Of a stretch of 49,716 nt of DNA, positions 1 through 7,445 are shown in pieces (position 1 is the first letter of the stretch; every line of letters starts with the position of its first letter). Below the pieces are notes generated by a model. It made no database searches, had not been told where the DNA came from, and saw only the letters and a list, made by a program, of their open reading frames with translations. The stretch covers positions 1 through 49,716 of the forward strand of contig SFVI01000016.1 of NCBI GenBank assembly GCA_004560305.1, in the 5' to 3' direction. Source of the DNA: a bacterium. GTDB lineage: Bacteria > Bacillota > Clostridia > Oscillospirales > Oscillospiraceae. The position numbers were made by a program, and so were the translations under genes.

Positions 1-1077
1 CCCAAGTATATGAACAGCCCGGAAACCCTTGTATTCAACAAAAGCCGGAACCTTTTCGCCCTGAATCTGGCTAAAAAATCAAAATGCGGATATATAATCC
101 TATCAGAGGGCAATATAGACGTAGCCAGTCTGCATCAGGCCGGCTTCGACTCGGCGGTGGCCTCCCTGGGCACCTCCCTGACGCCGGAGCAGGCAAGGCT
201 CATCTCCCGCTACACCGACCAGGTGATCATCGCCTATGACAATGACGGCGCCGGCATCAAGGCCGCCCAGCGGGCCATCGGCATCCTGGAAAAGCTGGAC
301 CTGAAGGTGAAGGTGCTGCGGCTGGAGGGGGCCAAGGACCCGGACGAGTTCATCAAGCGCAAGGGGCCGGAAGCCTTCCGCAAGCTGCTGGAGGGTTCGG
401 AAAATCAGGTGGACTACCGGCTGCGGGAGGTCACCGCCAAGTATGACCTGAGCGTGGACGAGCAGAAGGTGGACTTTTTGAAGGAGGCCACGGAGCTGGT
501 GGCCCGGCTGCCGGGCACGGTGGAGCGGCAGGTCTACGCCATGCGGGTGGCCGCCATGGCCGCCGTGCCGGAGAACGTGGTGGCCGCCGAGGTGGAGCGC
601 CGCCGCAAGCGGCTGCTGTCCTCCGCCCGGAAGGCCGAGGACCGGCAGCAGGCCCGGATCGACAGGGCGCCGCCCAGCGGCGGCAAGGCCCTGCACTACG
701 CCGACCCGGCCTCTGCCGCGGCGGAGGAGGGGATCATCCGGCTGCTGTATCTGGAGCCGGGCCTGATCCGGGAGCCGGGGCTGCCGCCGCCGGAGGATTT
801 TTCTTCGCCGGAGCTGGGGCATATCTATGCCGCCATGCTGGAAAAGCTGCGCCGGGGCGAGGCCGTCAGCACCGCCACCCTGGGCGAAGCCCTCAGCGGC
901 GAGGAGATGAGTCTGTTGGTTTCTCTTCTGCAGAAGCCGGAGCTGCTGAGCCGCAGCGGGCAAAGCCTGCGGGACTACATAGGCAAGATCCGGGAGCGCC
1001 GGGACGAGGCCGGGCAGGCCGATGATCTGCGGGCGCTGGCCAACCGATACAGAGAGAAAAAAGGATATGAGGGATGA
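1..1077 (+). CDS. dnaG: DNA primase, 3' part (5' end outside window)
   Basis: The reading frame is open from base 1 and begins PKYMNSPET, an internal DnaG motif, so the gene starts upstream and only the C-terminal part is present. DnaG makes RNA primers for the replication fork and binds the DnaB helicase. The TOPRIM fold is visible: the catalytic Glu sits in SEGNID (codon 106-108) and the metal-binding acidic pair in YDNDGAG (near 235-250). The following ~250 residues are helical and correspond to the linker and helicase-binding domain. It overlaps no other gene; the sigma factor ATG at 1082 follows five bases after the stop, the common dnaG-rpoD operon arrangement. Confidence 0.95.
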   Translation, partial: PKYMNSPETLVFNKSRNLFALNLAKKSKCGYIILSEGNIDVASLHQAGFDSAVASLGTSLTPEQARLISRYTDQVIIAYDNDGAGIKAAQRAIGILEKLDLKVKVLRLEGAKDPDEFIKRKGPEAFRKLLEGSENQVDYRLREVTAKYDLSVDEQKVDFLKEATELVARLPGTVERQVYAMRVAAMAAVPENVVAAEVERRRKRLLSSARKAEDRQQARIDRAPPSGGKALHYADPASAAAEEGIIRLLYLEPGLIREPGLPPPEDFSSPELGHIYAAMLEKLRRGEAVSTATLGEALSGEEMSLLVSLLQKPELLSRSGQSLRDYIGKIRERRDEAGQADDLRALANRYREKKGYEG

Positions 1078-1081
1078 AACC

Positions 1082-2335
1082 ATGGCAGACGAGCGTGTTT
1101 ACACCGAAAGGGAGCTGAAGGAAATGGCTGACCGGCTTTTGGAGGCAGACCGGCCGGAGCAGGCCGAAAAGCCCGGGGGCAAGCGCAAAAGCGGCAAGAA
1201 GAAGGAGACCGAGGAATCGCCCCCCAAGACCCCAGAGGAGCAGCTCAGCGAGCTGCTGGAAAAGGGCAGGAAGGCGGGAAAGCTCACTGCCAAGGATTTG
1301 GAATGCCTGGGAGAGATGAACCTGGACAGCGAGGTCTTGGACAAATTCTACGAAACGCTGGAGGCCAACGGCGTGGATATCGACCTTGCCGCGGCCGACC
1401 TGCTGCCGCCTATTGACGATGTGCTGCCGGAGGTTGAGGAACTGGCCGCCATTGAGGAGGTCACGGAGGAGGAGATCAACGACACCGACGCCCTGGCGGA
1501 CAGCTTTTCCACCGATGACCCGGTGCGGATGTACCTGAAGGAGATCGGCAAGGTGCCGCTGCTGAGCCCGGAGGAGGAGCTCGAGCTGGCCACCCGTATG
1601 TCCCAGGGGGACGAGGAGGCCAGGCACCGCATGACCGAGGCGAACCTGCGCCTGGTGGTGTCCATCGCCAAGCGCTATGTGGGCCGGGGGATGCTGTTTT
1701 TGGACCTGATCCAGGAGGGCAACCTGGGGCTCATTAAGGCAGTGGAAAAGTTCGACCACACCAAGGGTTACAAATTCTCCACCTATGCCACCTGGTGGAT
1801 CCGCCAGGCCATCACCCGGGCCATTGCCGACCAGGCACGTACCATCCGCATCCCGGTGCACATGGTGGAGACCATCAACAAGACCATCCGGGTCTCCCGC
1901 CAGCTCCTGCAGGAGCTGGGCCATGACCCCTCTGCCGAGGAGATCGCCAGGGAGTTGGATATGCCGGTGGAAAAGGTGCGGGATATTCTGAAGATTTCCC
2001 AGGAGCCGGTGTCGCTGGAGACGCCCATCGGCGAGGAGGAGGATTCCCATCTGGGAGATTTCATCCCCGACGAGGACGCTTCCGAGCCTTCCGAGGCCGC
2101 CAGCTTCTCCCTGCTGCGGGAGCAGCTGGAGGAGGTGCTGGACACGCTGGCCCCCCGGGAAAAGAAGGTGCTGGAGCTGCGCTTCGGCATCGTGGACGGC
2201 CGCACCCGCACCCTGGAGGAAGTGGGCAAGGAATTCAACGTCACCCGGGAGCGCATCCGCCAGATCGAGGCCAAGGCCCTGCGAAAGCTGCGCCATCCCA
2301 GCCGTTCCAAGAAGCTGCGGGATTTCCTCAACTGA
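1082..2335 (+). CDS. rpoD: Primary RNA polymerase sigma factor (sigma-A/RpoD), copy 1
   Basis: A 417-residue sigma-70 family factor. The Lys/Glu-rich N-terminal region (about residues 20-60) is followed by DDPVRMYLKEIG (region 1.2), region 2 with YKFSTYATWWIRQAIT (core and -10 contacts), region 3, and region 4.2 with EVGKEFNVTRERIRQIEAKA (-35 recognition helix). This is housekeeping sigma architecture, not an alternative factor. I chose the ATG at 1082 because GAGGG lies 8 bases upstream and it matches the start of the second copy; an upstream in-frame ATG at 1067 also exists. It lies just after dnaG and is followed 68 bases later by a near-identical gene. By eye about nine in ten residues match from region 1.2 onward. 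Confidence 0.95.
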   Translation: MADERVYTERELKEMADRLLEADRPEQAEKPGGKRKSGKKKETEESPPKTPEEQLSELLEKGRKAGKLTAKDLECLGEMNLDSEVLDKFYETLEANGVDIDLAAADLLPPIDDVLPEVEELAAIEEVTEEEINDTDALADSFSTDDPVRMYLKEIGKVPLLSPEEELELATRMSQGDEEARHRMTEANLRLVVSIAKRYVGRGMLFLDLIQEGNLGLIKAVEKFDHTKGYKFSTYATWWIRQAITRAIADQARTIRIPVHMVETINKTIRVSRQLLQELGHDPSAEEIARELDMPVEKVRDILKISQEPVSLETPIGEEEDSHLGDFIPDEDASEPSEAASFSLLREQLEEVLDTLAPREKKVLELRFGIVDGRTRTLEEVGKEFNVTRERIRQIEAKALRKLRHPSRSKKLRDFLN

Positions 2336-2361
2336 ACCTGCGGGGCGCCGGCCCCTATAAT
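2333..2361 (+). promoter_or_regulatory. Possible internal promoter for the second sigma gene
   Basis: A perfect TATAAT lies at 2356-2361, 43 bases before the second sigma ATG. The best -35 match is CTGAAC at about 2332-2337 with 18-base spacing, matching the consensus at only three of six positions. The -10 is convincing and the -35 is poor, so this may be a weak promoter or one helped by an activator. Confidence 0.4.
2342..2355 (+). terminator. Short GC hairpin between the two sigma genes
   Basis: GGGGC and GCCCC (2342-2346 and 2351-2355) pair around GCCG directly after the first sigma stop codon. No T-run follows, so it is a weak terminator at best; it may act as an mRNA 3'-end stabiliser or be incidental. 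It abuts the TATAAT at 2356. Confidence 0.35.
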
Positions 2362-2403
2362 CAATTACGCCTAATTTAAGATAAGGATATGGGAGATAGG
2401 ACA

Positions 2404-3654
2404 ATGGCAGAAGAACATATTTACACTGAAAAAGAGCTGAAGGAGATGGCGGACGCACTTCTGAAGGAGGACGACGCCCGGAACGAAGAGGCCAAACCCA
2501 AGCGCAAGACCGGCAAGAAAAAAGAGGCCGAGGCGCCCGCCCCCAAGACCCCGGAGGAGCGGCTCAACGAGCTGCTGGAAAAGGGCAAGAAGGCAGGCAA
2601 GCTCACCGCCAAGGAGCTGGAGTGCCTGGAAGATTTGAATCTGGACAGCGAGGTGCAGGACAAGTTCTATGAAACGCTGGAAGCCAACGGCGTGGACATT
2701 GACATCGCCAGTGCCGACCTGCTGCCCCCAATCGACGATGTGCTGCCGGAGGCGGAGGACCTGGCCGAGATCGAGGAGGTCACCGAGAAGGAGCTGAACG
2801 AGACCGAGGCCCTGGCTGACGATTTCTTCACCGACGACCCGGTGCGGATGTATCTGAAGGAGATCGGCAAGGTGCCGCTGCTGACCCCGGAGGAGGAGAT
2901 GGAGCTGGCAGTGCGGGTCTCCGCCGGGGACGAGGAGGCCAAGCGCCGCATGACCGAGGCCAACCTGCGTCTGGTGGTATCCATCGCCCGGCGCTATGTG
3001 GGCCGGGGCATGGTGCTGCTGGACCTGATCCAGGAGGGCAACCTGGGCCTCATTAAGGCGGTGGAGAAATTCGACTACACCAAGGGCTACAAGTTCTCCA
3101 CCTATGCCACCTGGTGGATCCGCCAGGCCATCACCCGCTCCATTGCCGACCAGGGCCGCACCATCCGCATCCCCGTACATATGGTGGAGACCATCAACAA
3201 GACCATCCGGGTCTCCCGCCAGCTCCTGCAGGAGCTGGGCCACGACCCCTCCGCCGAGGAGATCGCCAAGGAGATGGGGATGCCGGCGGAAAAGGTGCGG
3301 GATATCCTGCGCATCGCCCAGGAGCCGGTGTCTATGGAGACGCCCATCGGTGAGGAGGAGGATTCCCACCTGGGGGACTTCATCCCCGACGAGGACGCCT
3401 CCGAGCCCTCTGAGGTGGCCAGCTTCTCCCTGCTGCGGGAGCAGCTGGAGGAGGTGCTGGACACCCTCACCCCCAGAGAGAAGAAGGTGCTGGAGCTGCG
3501 CTTCGGCATGGCCGACGGTCACAGCCGCACCCTGGAGGAAGTGGGCAAGGAATTCAACGTCACCCGGGAACGCATCCGCCAGATCGAGGCCAAGGCCCTG
3601 CGGAAGCTGCGCCATCCCAGCCGCTCCAAGAAGCTGCGGGATTTCCTGAACTGA
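2404..3654 (+). CDS. Primary RNA polymerase sigma factor (sigma-A/RpoD), copy 2
   Basis: A 416-residue sigma-70 factor with the same domain order as copy 1. I counted about 26 substitutions over roughly 270 residues from region 1.2 to the C-terminus; the N-terminal third differs more. The last 38 residues, including the region 4.2 helix, are identical, so -35 recognition should be the same. Region 2.3-2.4 differs by His/Tyr, Ala/Ser and Ala/Gly. ATG 2404 is preferred: GGGAG lies 8 bases upstream and MAEEHIYTEKELKEMAD aligns with copy 1; an in-frame ATG at 2389 would add five residues. Which copy is the essential housekeeping factor cannot be told from sequence. The differences are spread along the gene, so it is not an assembly duplicate. 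Confidence 0.95.
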   Translation: MAEEHIYTEKELKEMADALLKEDDARNEEAKPKRKTGKKKEAEAPAPKTPEERLNELLEKGKKAGKLTAKELECLEDLNLDSEVQDKFYETLEANGVDIDIASADLLPPIDDVLPEAEDLAEIEEVTEKELNETEALADDFFTDDPVRMYLKEIGKVPLLTPEEEMELAVRVSAGDEEAKRRMTEANLRLVVSIARRYVGRGMVLLDLIQEGNLGLIKAVEKFDYTKGYKFSTYATWWIRQAITRSIADQGRTIRIPVHMVETINKTIRVSRQLLQELGHDPSAEEIAKEMGMPAEKVRDILRIAQEPVSMETPIGEEEDSHLGDFIPDEDASEPSEVASFSLLREQLEEVLDTLTPREKKVLELRFGMADGHSRTLEEVGKEFNVTRERIRQIEAKALRKLRHPSRSKKLRDFLN

Positions 3655-3692
3655 ACCCCCTGACCCCCTTGCCAAGGAAAGAAGATCCATCC

Positions 3693-4889
3693 ATGAAATA
3701 CGACTTTACCACCATTCTCGACCGCCGGGGAAAAGACTCCCTGGCCGCCGACAAGATCCCCTTTGAGGGCCTTTCTGTAGACCCGGCCTTTTCCACCATC
3801 CCCATGTGGATCGCGGATATGAGCTTTGTCGCCGCGCCGCCGGTGATGGAGGCCTTATACAAGCGGCTGGAAATGCCCAACTTCGGCTATTTCCCCCTGC
3901 CGAAGGCCTATTTTGACCGCATCATCCGCTGGCAGAGAACGCGCAACGGCGTGGAGGGCCTGCTGCCGGAGCATATCGGCTATGAAAACGGTGTGCTGGG
4001 CGGGGTCAGCGCCGCGCTGCAGGCCTTCACCGCGCCGGGGGAGAAGATTCTTGTCCACTCCCCCACCTATGTGGGCTTTACCCACACCTTTGAGGACACC
4101 GGCCGGGTGGCGGTGCACTCCCCATTGAAACGGGACGAGGCAGGCGTCTGGCGCATGGACTATGAGGACATGGACCGGAAGCTGAAGGAGCACGGTATCC
4201 ACCTGGCCATCTTCTGCTCCCCCCACAACCCCTGCGGCAGAGTGTGGGAGCGGTGGGAGATTGAGAAGGCCATGGAGGTCTATGCCGCCAATGACTGCCT
4301 GGTGATCTCCGACGAGATCTGGTCCGACATCATTATGCCCGGTCACAGGCACATCCCCACCCAGAGCGTCTCTGCCGACGCCAGAGAGCGCACCATCGCC
4401 TTCTACGCCCCCAGCAAGACCTTCTCCCTGGCAGGGCTGGTGGGCTCCTACCACATCATTTACAACAAGTATCTCCGGGACCGGGTAGTGACCCAAAGCC
4501 GGCTGAGCCATTATAACGACTGCAACGTGCTCTCTGTCCACGCCCTCATCGGCGCGTTCAGTCCCGAAGGGGCGGAATGGACGGACGAGATGATCGCCGT
4601 GGTGGACGATAATCTGGGCTACGCCTGCGATTTCATAAACGCCCACTTCCCCGGCGTGAAGGTGATGCGGCCCCAGGGCACCTATATGCTGTTTCTGGAC
4701 TGCGGGGACTGGTGCCGGCAGCACGGCGTCAGCATCCGGGAGCTGCAGGCTCGCGGCGTCCGCTGCGGGGTCATCTGGCAAAACGGCGAGGCCTTCTTCC
4801 ATCCCGACTCCATCCGCATGAACTTTGCCCTGCCCCACAGTCTGGCGGTGGAAGCCATGGACAGGCTGAAAAAATATGTATTTATCTGA
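3693..4889 (+). CDS. PLP-dependent aminotransferase, MalY/PatB (cystathionine beta-lyase-like) type
   Basis: A 398-residue fold-type I PLP enzyme. Landmarks of the MalY/PatB group are MWIADMSF near the N-terminus, SPHNPCGRVW (the NPxGR turn), SDEIWSDI (the Asp that contacts the pyridine nitrogen), and YAPSKTFSLAG with the Schiff-base Lys242. The group carries out C-S beta-lyase reactions on cystathionine or cysteine conjugates, and MalY also has a regulatory role in E. coli; the substrate here is not determined. Start at 3693 follows AAGGAAAG, and an upstream ATG at 3669 lacks a ribosome site. It ends at a strong terminator facing sigG. Confidence 0.85.
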   Translation: MKYDFTTILDRRGKDSLAADKIPFEGLSVDPAFSTIPMWIADMSFVAAPPVMEALYKRLEMPNFGYFPLPKAYFDRIIRWQRTRNGVEGLLPEHIGYENGVLGGVSAALQAFTAPGEKILVHSPTYVGFTHTFEDTGRVAVHSPLKRDEAGVWRMDYEDMDRKLKEHGIHLAIFCSPHNPCGRVWERWEIEKAMEVYAANDCLVISDEIWSDIIMPGHRHIPTQSVSADARERTIAFYAPSKTFSLAGLVGSYHIIYNKYLRDRVVTQSRLSHYNDCNVLSVHALIGAFSPEGAEWTDEMIAVVDDNLGYACDFINAHFPGVKVMRPQGTYMLFLDCGDWCRQHGVSIRELQARGVRCGVIWQNGEAFFHPDSIRMNFALPHSLAVEAMDRLKKYVFI

Positions 4890-4898
4890 TAGGAAATT

Positions 4899-4940
4899 AC
4901 AAAAACGAAGGCATCCGAAAACGGGAGCCTTCGTTTTTGT
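4899..4940. terminator. Bidirectional terminator between aminotransferase and sigG
   Basis: ACAAAAACGAAGGC (4899-4912) pairs perfectly with GCCTTCGTTTTTGT (4927-4940) around a 14-base loop. A- and T-tracts flank the GC core on both strands, so it can stop both converging genes. Confidence 0.9.
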
Positions 4941-4943
4941 GAT

Positions 4944-5720
4944 TTATGCGGAAATGTTCTTTTTGATCTGGTTGATGGCGTTTTTCTCCAGGCGGGAGAC
5001 CTGGGCCTGGGAAATGCCCACCTCCTTGGCCACCTCCATCTGGGTGCGGCCGTCGTAAAAACGCAGGGCCAGAATATGCTTTTCCCGCTGGCTCAGGCGT
5101 TTGATGGCCTCCTCCAGGGCGATCTGCTCCAGCCACTGCTCGTCGGTATTTTTGGTGTCGCCGATCTGGTCCATGACGCAGGCGCTCTCCCCGGCGTCGC
5201 TGTACACCGGGTCGTAGAGGGAGACCGGGTCGCAGATAGCCTCCATGGCAAAGACCACGTCCTGCCGGGGCAGGCCCAGGTCCCTGGCGATGGCCTCCAC
5301 ATCCGGTTCCCGACCGGTCCGGGCGATGAGCCGCTCCTTGGACTGAAGCACCTTGTAGGCCGTGTCCCGCATGGAGCGGGAGACCCGGATGGCGCTGTGG
5401 TCCCGCAGAAAGCGCCGCAGCTCCCCGGCGATCATTGGCACGCCGTAGGTGGAAAACTGTACCTTCTGATTCAGGTCAAAGCAGTCCACCGCTTTGATCA
5501 GGCCGATGACCCCCACCTGGAACAGATCGTCCATGCTCTCGCCCCGGCCTGCAAACTTCTGGATCACCGACAGCACCAGCCGGAGGTTGCCGGAGATCAG
5601 CTCCTCCCGGGCCGCCATGTCGCCCTGCTGCGCCCGCTCTATCAGGGCTCTGGTCTCCGCCGCCTTCAAAACCGGCAGCTTGGCGGTGTTCACACCGCAG
5701 ATCTCAACTTTCCCCTGCAT
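4944..5720 (-). CDS. sigG: Sporulation sigma factor SigG (late forespore)
   Basis: A 258-residue sigma-70 factor closely matching B. subtilis SigG in length and motifs: KVEICGVNTAKLPVLK at the N-terminus (the SigG signature), NLRLVLSVIQKF and DDLFQVGVIGLIKAVD in region 2, DPVSLYDPVY between regions 3 and 4, and GISQAQVSRLEKNAI as the region 4.2 helix. It directs late forespore genes including spoVT and small acid-soluble protein genes. I chose ATG at 5720, which has AGGAG 6 bases upstream; a GTG at 5741 would add seven residues. A SigF-type promoter lies 47 bases upstream, in keeping with its known forespore control. In B. subtilis sigG follows spoIIG; here its neighbours are an aminotransferase and the L10 operon. 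Confidence 0.95.
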   Translation of the reverse strand: MQGKVEICGVNTAKLPVLKAAETRALIERAQQGDMAAREELISGNLRLVLSVIQKFAGRGESMDDLFQVGVIGLIKAVDCFDLNQKVQFSTYGVPMIAGELRRFLRDHSAIRVSRSMRDTAYKVLQSKERLIARTGREPDVEAIARDLGLPRQDVVFAMEAICDPVSLYDPVYSDAGESACVMDQIGDTKNTDEQWLEQIALEEAIKRLSQREKHILALRFYDGRTQMEVAKEVGISQAQVSRLEKNAINQIKKNISA

Positions 5721-5766
5721 CGCTTTCTCCTGTCGTTTCACTTGTGCTTCCCCGCGGGAATGTCCC

Positions 5767-5796
5767 TATTATTTCCCGGGCCGGGAAATTTGATAC
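5767..5796 (-). promoter_or_regulatory. SigF-type promoter of sigG
   Basis: Reading the minus strand, GTATC (complement of 5792-5796) is followed after 15 bases by GGAAATAATA (complement of 5767-5776). From memory the SigF consensus is GYWTA, 15-16 bases, then GGNRANANTW. This gives four of five at -35 and every specified position at -10. The distance to the sigG ATG is 47 bases. SigF dependence of sigG is established in B. subtilis; this site is my inference from spacing and match. Confidence 0.65.
5771..5789. repeat. 19-bp inverted repeat overlapping the sigG promoter
   Basis: ATTTCCCGG-G-CCGGGAAAT is a perfect inverted repeat with one central base. It covers the spacer and part of the -10 of the predicted SigF promoter, so it could be an operator that delays sigG, or an incidental hairpin. 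Confidence 0.6.
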
Positions 5797-5870
5797 CGGG
5801 GAAAAACTTCCAGCGCCGGCGGGAACAGGCCGGAAAAGCGCAAAAGCCTTGAAAAGCCAGAAAAAAGCCC

Positions 5871-5899
5871 TTGACAAAGGGGCAAAGTTGTTGTATTCT
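5871..5899 (+). promoter_or_regulatory. Sigma-A promoter of the rplJ-rplL operon
   Basis: TTGACA at 5871-5876, a 17-base spacer, then TATTCT at 5894-5899. The consensus -35, optimal spacing and a strong downstream leader fit a highly expressed ribosomal protein operon. Confidence 0.9.
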
Positions 5900-5907
5900 A
5901 ATCCAGC

Positions 5908-6030
5908 GCTCCGAAGACAGCAGGTGGCTTTTGGCCGTAAATCCTGCCGAGGACATCAACATCATCTTGATTGTTTTTGTGTCCTTGCGTCTTTATGATG
6001 CAGGGGCTTTCTTTATGAGCGTGTAATCAT
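5908..6030 (+). ncRNA. Ribosomal protein L10 leader
   Basis: The leader contains CCGAAGACAGCAGGTG, then GTAAATCCTGCCGAGG, the conserved L10-leader core in which CAGG pairs with CCTG. An outer helix forms between GAGGACA and TGTCCTT about 35 bases later. In Firmicutes this RNA binds the L10(L12)4 complex and gives autogenous control of rplJ-rplL. It sits just after the promoter and before the rplJ ribosome site, as in known examples. The 3' boundary is approximate. Confidence 0.85.
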
Positions 6031-6052
6031 TCGTGTGGAGGTGAAAACACAC

Positions 6053-6586
6053 ATGCCTAACGCAAAGGTTCTTAGCGAGAAACAGGCGATCGTGGAGGCT
6101 CTGGCCGAGCGCATCAAGAACGCCAGCGCAGGCGTCCTGGTTGACTACAAGGGCATCACCGTGGCCGAGGACACCGCACTGCGTACCGAGCTGCGCAAGG
6201 ACGAGGTCAACTACACTGTCGTCAAGAACACCCTGACCAGAAAGGCTCTGGACAAGCTGGGGATGACCGAACTGGATGAGGTCCTCAACGGCACCACCTC
6301 TCTGGCAACCGCCGAGAATGATCCCATCGCTCCTTTCCGCATTCTCAACGACTACAGCAAGAAGCTGGGTGACCGCTTCAACATCAAGGCCGCCTTCATG
6401 GACGGCAAGGTGCTGAGCGCATCCGAGATCGCCGAGATGGCAGAGCTGCCCTCCAAGGACGCTCTGTACGCAAAGGTCCTGGGTACCATGATCGCACCCA
6501 TCACCGGTCTGGCCGTATGTCTGGGTCAGATCCTGGAGCAGAAGGGCGGCTCCCTGGAGGCCCCCGCTGCAGAAGCTGCTGAATAA
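6053..6586 (+). CDS. rplJ: 50S ribosomal protein L10
   Basis: A 177-residue L10, the stalk base that anchors L7/L12 dimers to 23S rRNA. Typical features are VLSEKQAIVEALAERI at the N-terminus, GVLVDYKGITVAED, YTVVKNTLTRKAL, and a C-terminal helix ending in an Ala/Glu-rich tail that binds L12. Start at 6053 follows GGAGGTG with a 9-base gap; an in-frame GTG at 6035 overlaps that ribosome site and is unlikely. It is the first gene of the two-gene stalk operon and is probably repressed by its own product through the upstream leader. Confidence 0.97.
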   Translation: MPNAKVLSEKQAIVEALAERIKNASAGVLVDYKGITVAEDTALRTELRKDEVNYTVVKNTLTRKALDKLGMTELDEVLNGTTSLATAENDPIAPFRILNDYSKKLGDRFNIKAAFMDGKVLSASEIAEMAELPSKDALYAKVLGTMIAPITGLAVCLGQILEQKGGSLEAPAAEAAE

Positions 6587-6619
6587 GCAGGCAACAACAT
6601 TGATTTGGAGGAAAAAACA

Positions 6620-6988
6620 ATGAGTGAAAAAATCGCCGCTATGATCGAAGAGATCAAGGCTCTTTCCGTTCTTGAGCTCAGCGAGCTCGTCCACGCTCTG
6701 GAGGAAACCTTCGGTGTTTCCGCCGCTGCTGTCGCTGCCGGCCCCGCCGTCGCTGCCGGCCCCGTTGTCGAGGAGAAGACCGAGTTTGACGTTGTCATGA
6801 CCGAGTTCGGCGCTGAGAAGATCAAGGTCATCAAGGAAGTCCGCGGCATCACCGGTCTGGGTCTGGCTGAGGCCAAGGCTCTGGTCGAGGGTGTGCCTGC
6901 CAAGATCAAGGAAGGCGTTTCCAAGGAAGACGCTGAGGCTCTCAAGGCTCAGCTGGAGGCTGTTGGCGCCAAGGTCGAGATCAAGTAA
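6620..6988 (+). CDS. rplL: 50S ribosomal protein L7/L12
   Basis: A 122-residue stalk protein. The N-terminal dimerisation helices (residues 1-35) are followed by an Ala/Gly/Pro-rich hinge (VAAGPAVAAGPVVEEK) and the globular domain with KIKVIKEVRGITGLGLAEAK, which contacts translation GTPases. Start 6620 has GGAGGA upstream. The gap to rplJ is 33 bases and a strong terminator follows, so the operon holds just these two genes. Confidence 0.97.
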   Translation: MSEKIAAMIEEIKALSVLELSELVHALEETFGVSAAAVAAGPAVAAGPVVEEKTEFDVVMTEFGAEKIKVIKEVRGITGLGLAEAKALVEGVPAKIKEGVSKEDAEALKAQLEAVGAKVEIK

Positions 6989-7006
6989 TTTATTTCGATG
7001 CCAAAC

Positions 7007-7045
7007 AAAAATCCCCGCACGAAAAATCGTGCGGGGATTTTTTAT
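7007..7045 (+). terminator. Terminator of the rplJ-rplL operon
   Basis: AAAATCCCCGCACGA pairs with TCGTGCGGGGATTTT around AAAA, with the T-run continuing to 7043. This is a strong intrinsic terminator. Confidence 0.95.
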
Positions 7046-7116
7046 AGTCCGTAAACTTGCACAATAATCATTCGCTTTTCTTGGTAAAAATGTCTCGTTT
7101 GTCCCGGTCTTAAACC

Positions 7117-7146
7117 TTGACACAGGCTCGATTTTTATGATATGTT
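7117..7146 (+). promoter_or_regulatory. Promoter of the purine operon leader
   Basis: TTGACA (7117-7122), an 18-base spacer, then TATGTT (7141-7146). The -35 is consensus and the -10 matches four of six. Transcription would begin near 7153 and give a leader of about 327 bases before purE. Confidence 0.7.
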
Positions 7147-7152
7147 ACTTCT

Positions 7153-7340
7153 TGTAAAACAAAGAGGTATTTTGGCTCTGACGGTATGAAAGTAAACGAT
7201 GATCAAACCGGCAAGAGTGGATCTTGAGAAAATTTGTGTTCTGATGAAGGCACTTTTTTGCAGGAATACTTTGTGTATTGCAAGAAAAAGGGGCGAGATC
7301 AGAGCGCAAATTTTCCGGGAGCCACCGCAGGCGATTTGTT
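7153..7340 (+). ncRNA. Candidate 6S-like rod-shaped RNA in the purine operon leader
   Basis: An 18-base helix pairs 7228-7245 (GAAAATTTGTGTTCTGAT) with 7298-7315 (ATCAGAGCGCAAATTTTC), with two G-U pairs. Inside it TTGCA/TGCAA and AATAC/GTATT extend the arm to a terminal loop. Outside it are UGGCUC/GAGCCA (7174-7179 with 7318-7323), a small side hairpin CAAGA-TCTTG (7212-7226), and a possible closing helix AACAAA/UUUGUU. Length near 185 bases with closing stem, bubble, side hairpin and long arm resembles 6S RNA, which binds sigma-A polymerase. The class call is inference; the helices are seen. It could instead be part of the riboswitch leader. Confidence 0.45.
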
Positions 7341-7405
7341 CAGCGTTTACAAGAGTGGAGCACCACATGGACCATCTTACCTGGAAATTGCCGACCGTCT
7401 GGGCG
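7330..7405 (+). ncRNA. ZTP (pfl) riboswitch aptamer
   Basis: GTGGAGCACCACATG (7355-7369) followed by GCCGACCGTCTGGGC (7390-7404) match the conserved hairpin and 3' pseudoknot segment of ZTP riboswitches as I remember the C. beijerinckii pfl example. An enclosing helix forms between GGCGA-UU-UUCAG (7330-7342) and CTGGAAATTGCC (7381-7392). ZTP riboswitches sense ZMP/ZTP, the purine intermediate that builds up when 10-formyl-THF is short, and switch on purine and one-carbon genes. The operon downstream contains both, including fhs. Its 3' GGGC is also the 5' arm of the terminator at 7401. Confidence 0.8.
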
Positions 7406-7445
7406 TACTCGATACCTTGCGAGGGTGTTGGAGTGCGCCCTTTTT
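7401..7445 (+). terminator. Riboswitch-controlled terminator before purE
   Basis: GGGCGTACTC (7401-7410) pairs with GAGTGCGCCC (7431-7440), with an inner ACCTT/AGGGT helix, followed by TTTTT. Its first four bases are shared with the ZTP pseudoknot, so ligand binding should block the terminator and turn the operon on. Confidence 0.85.

Noticed and set aside
1082..3654. Tandem sigma genes as an assembly duplication
   Set aside because: Substitutions are spread over the whole length and the intergenic region differs from the dnaG junction, so the copies are distinct loci.
2371..3690. Long antisense frame over the second sigma gene
   Set aside because: Mirror of conserved sigma codons; the similar antisense frame over copy 1 simply follows from sequence similarity.
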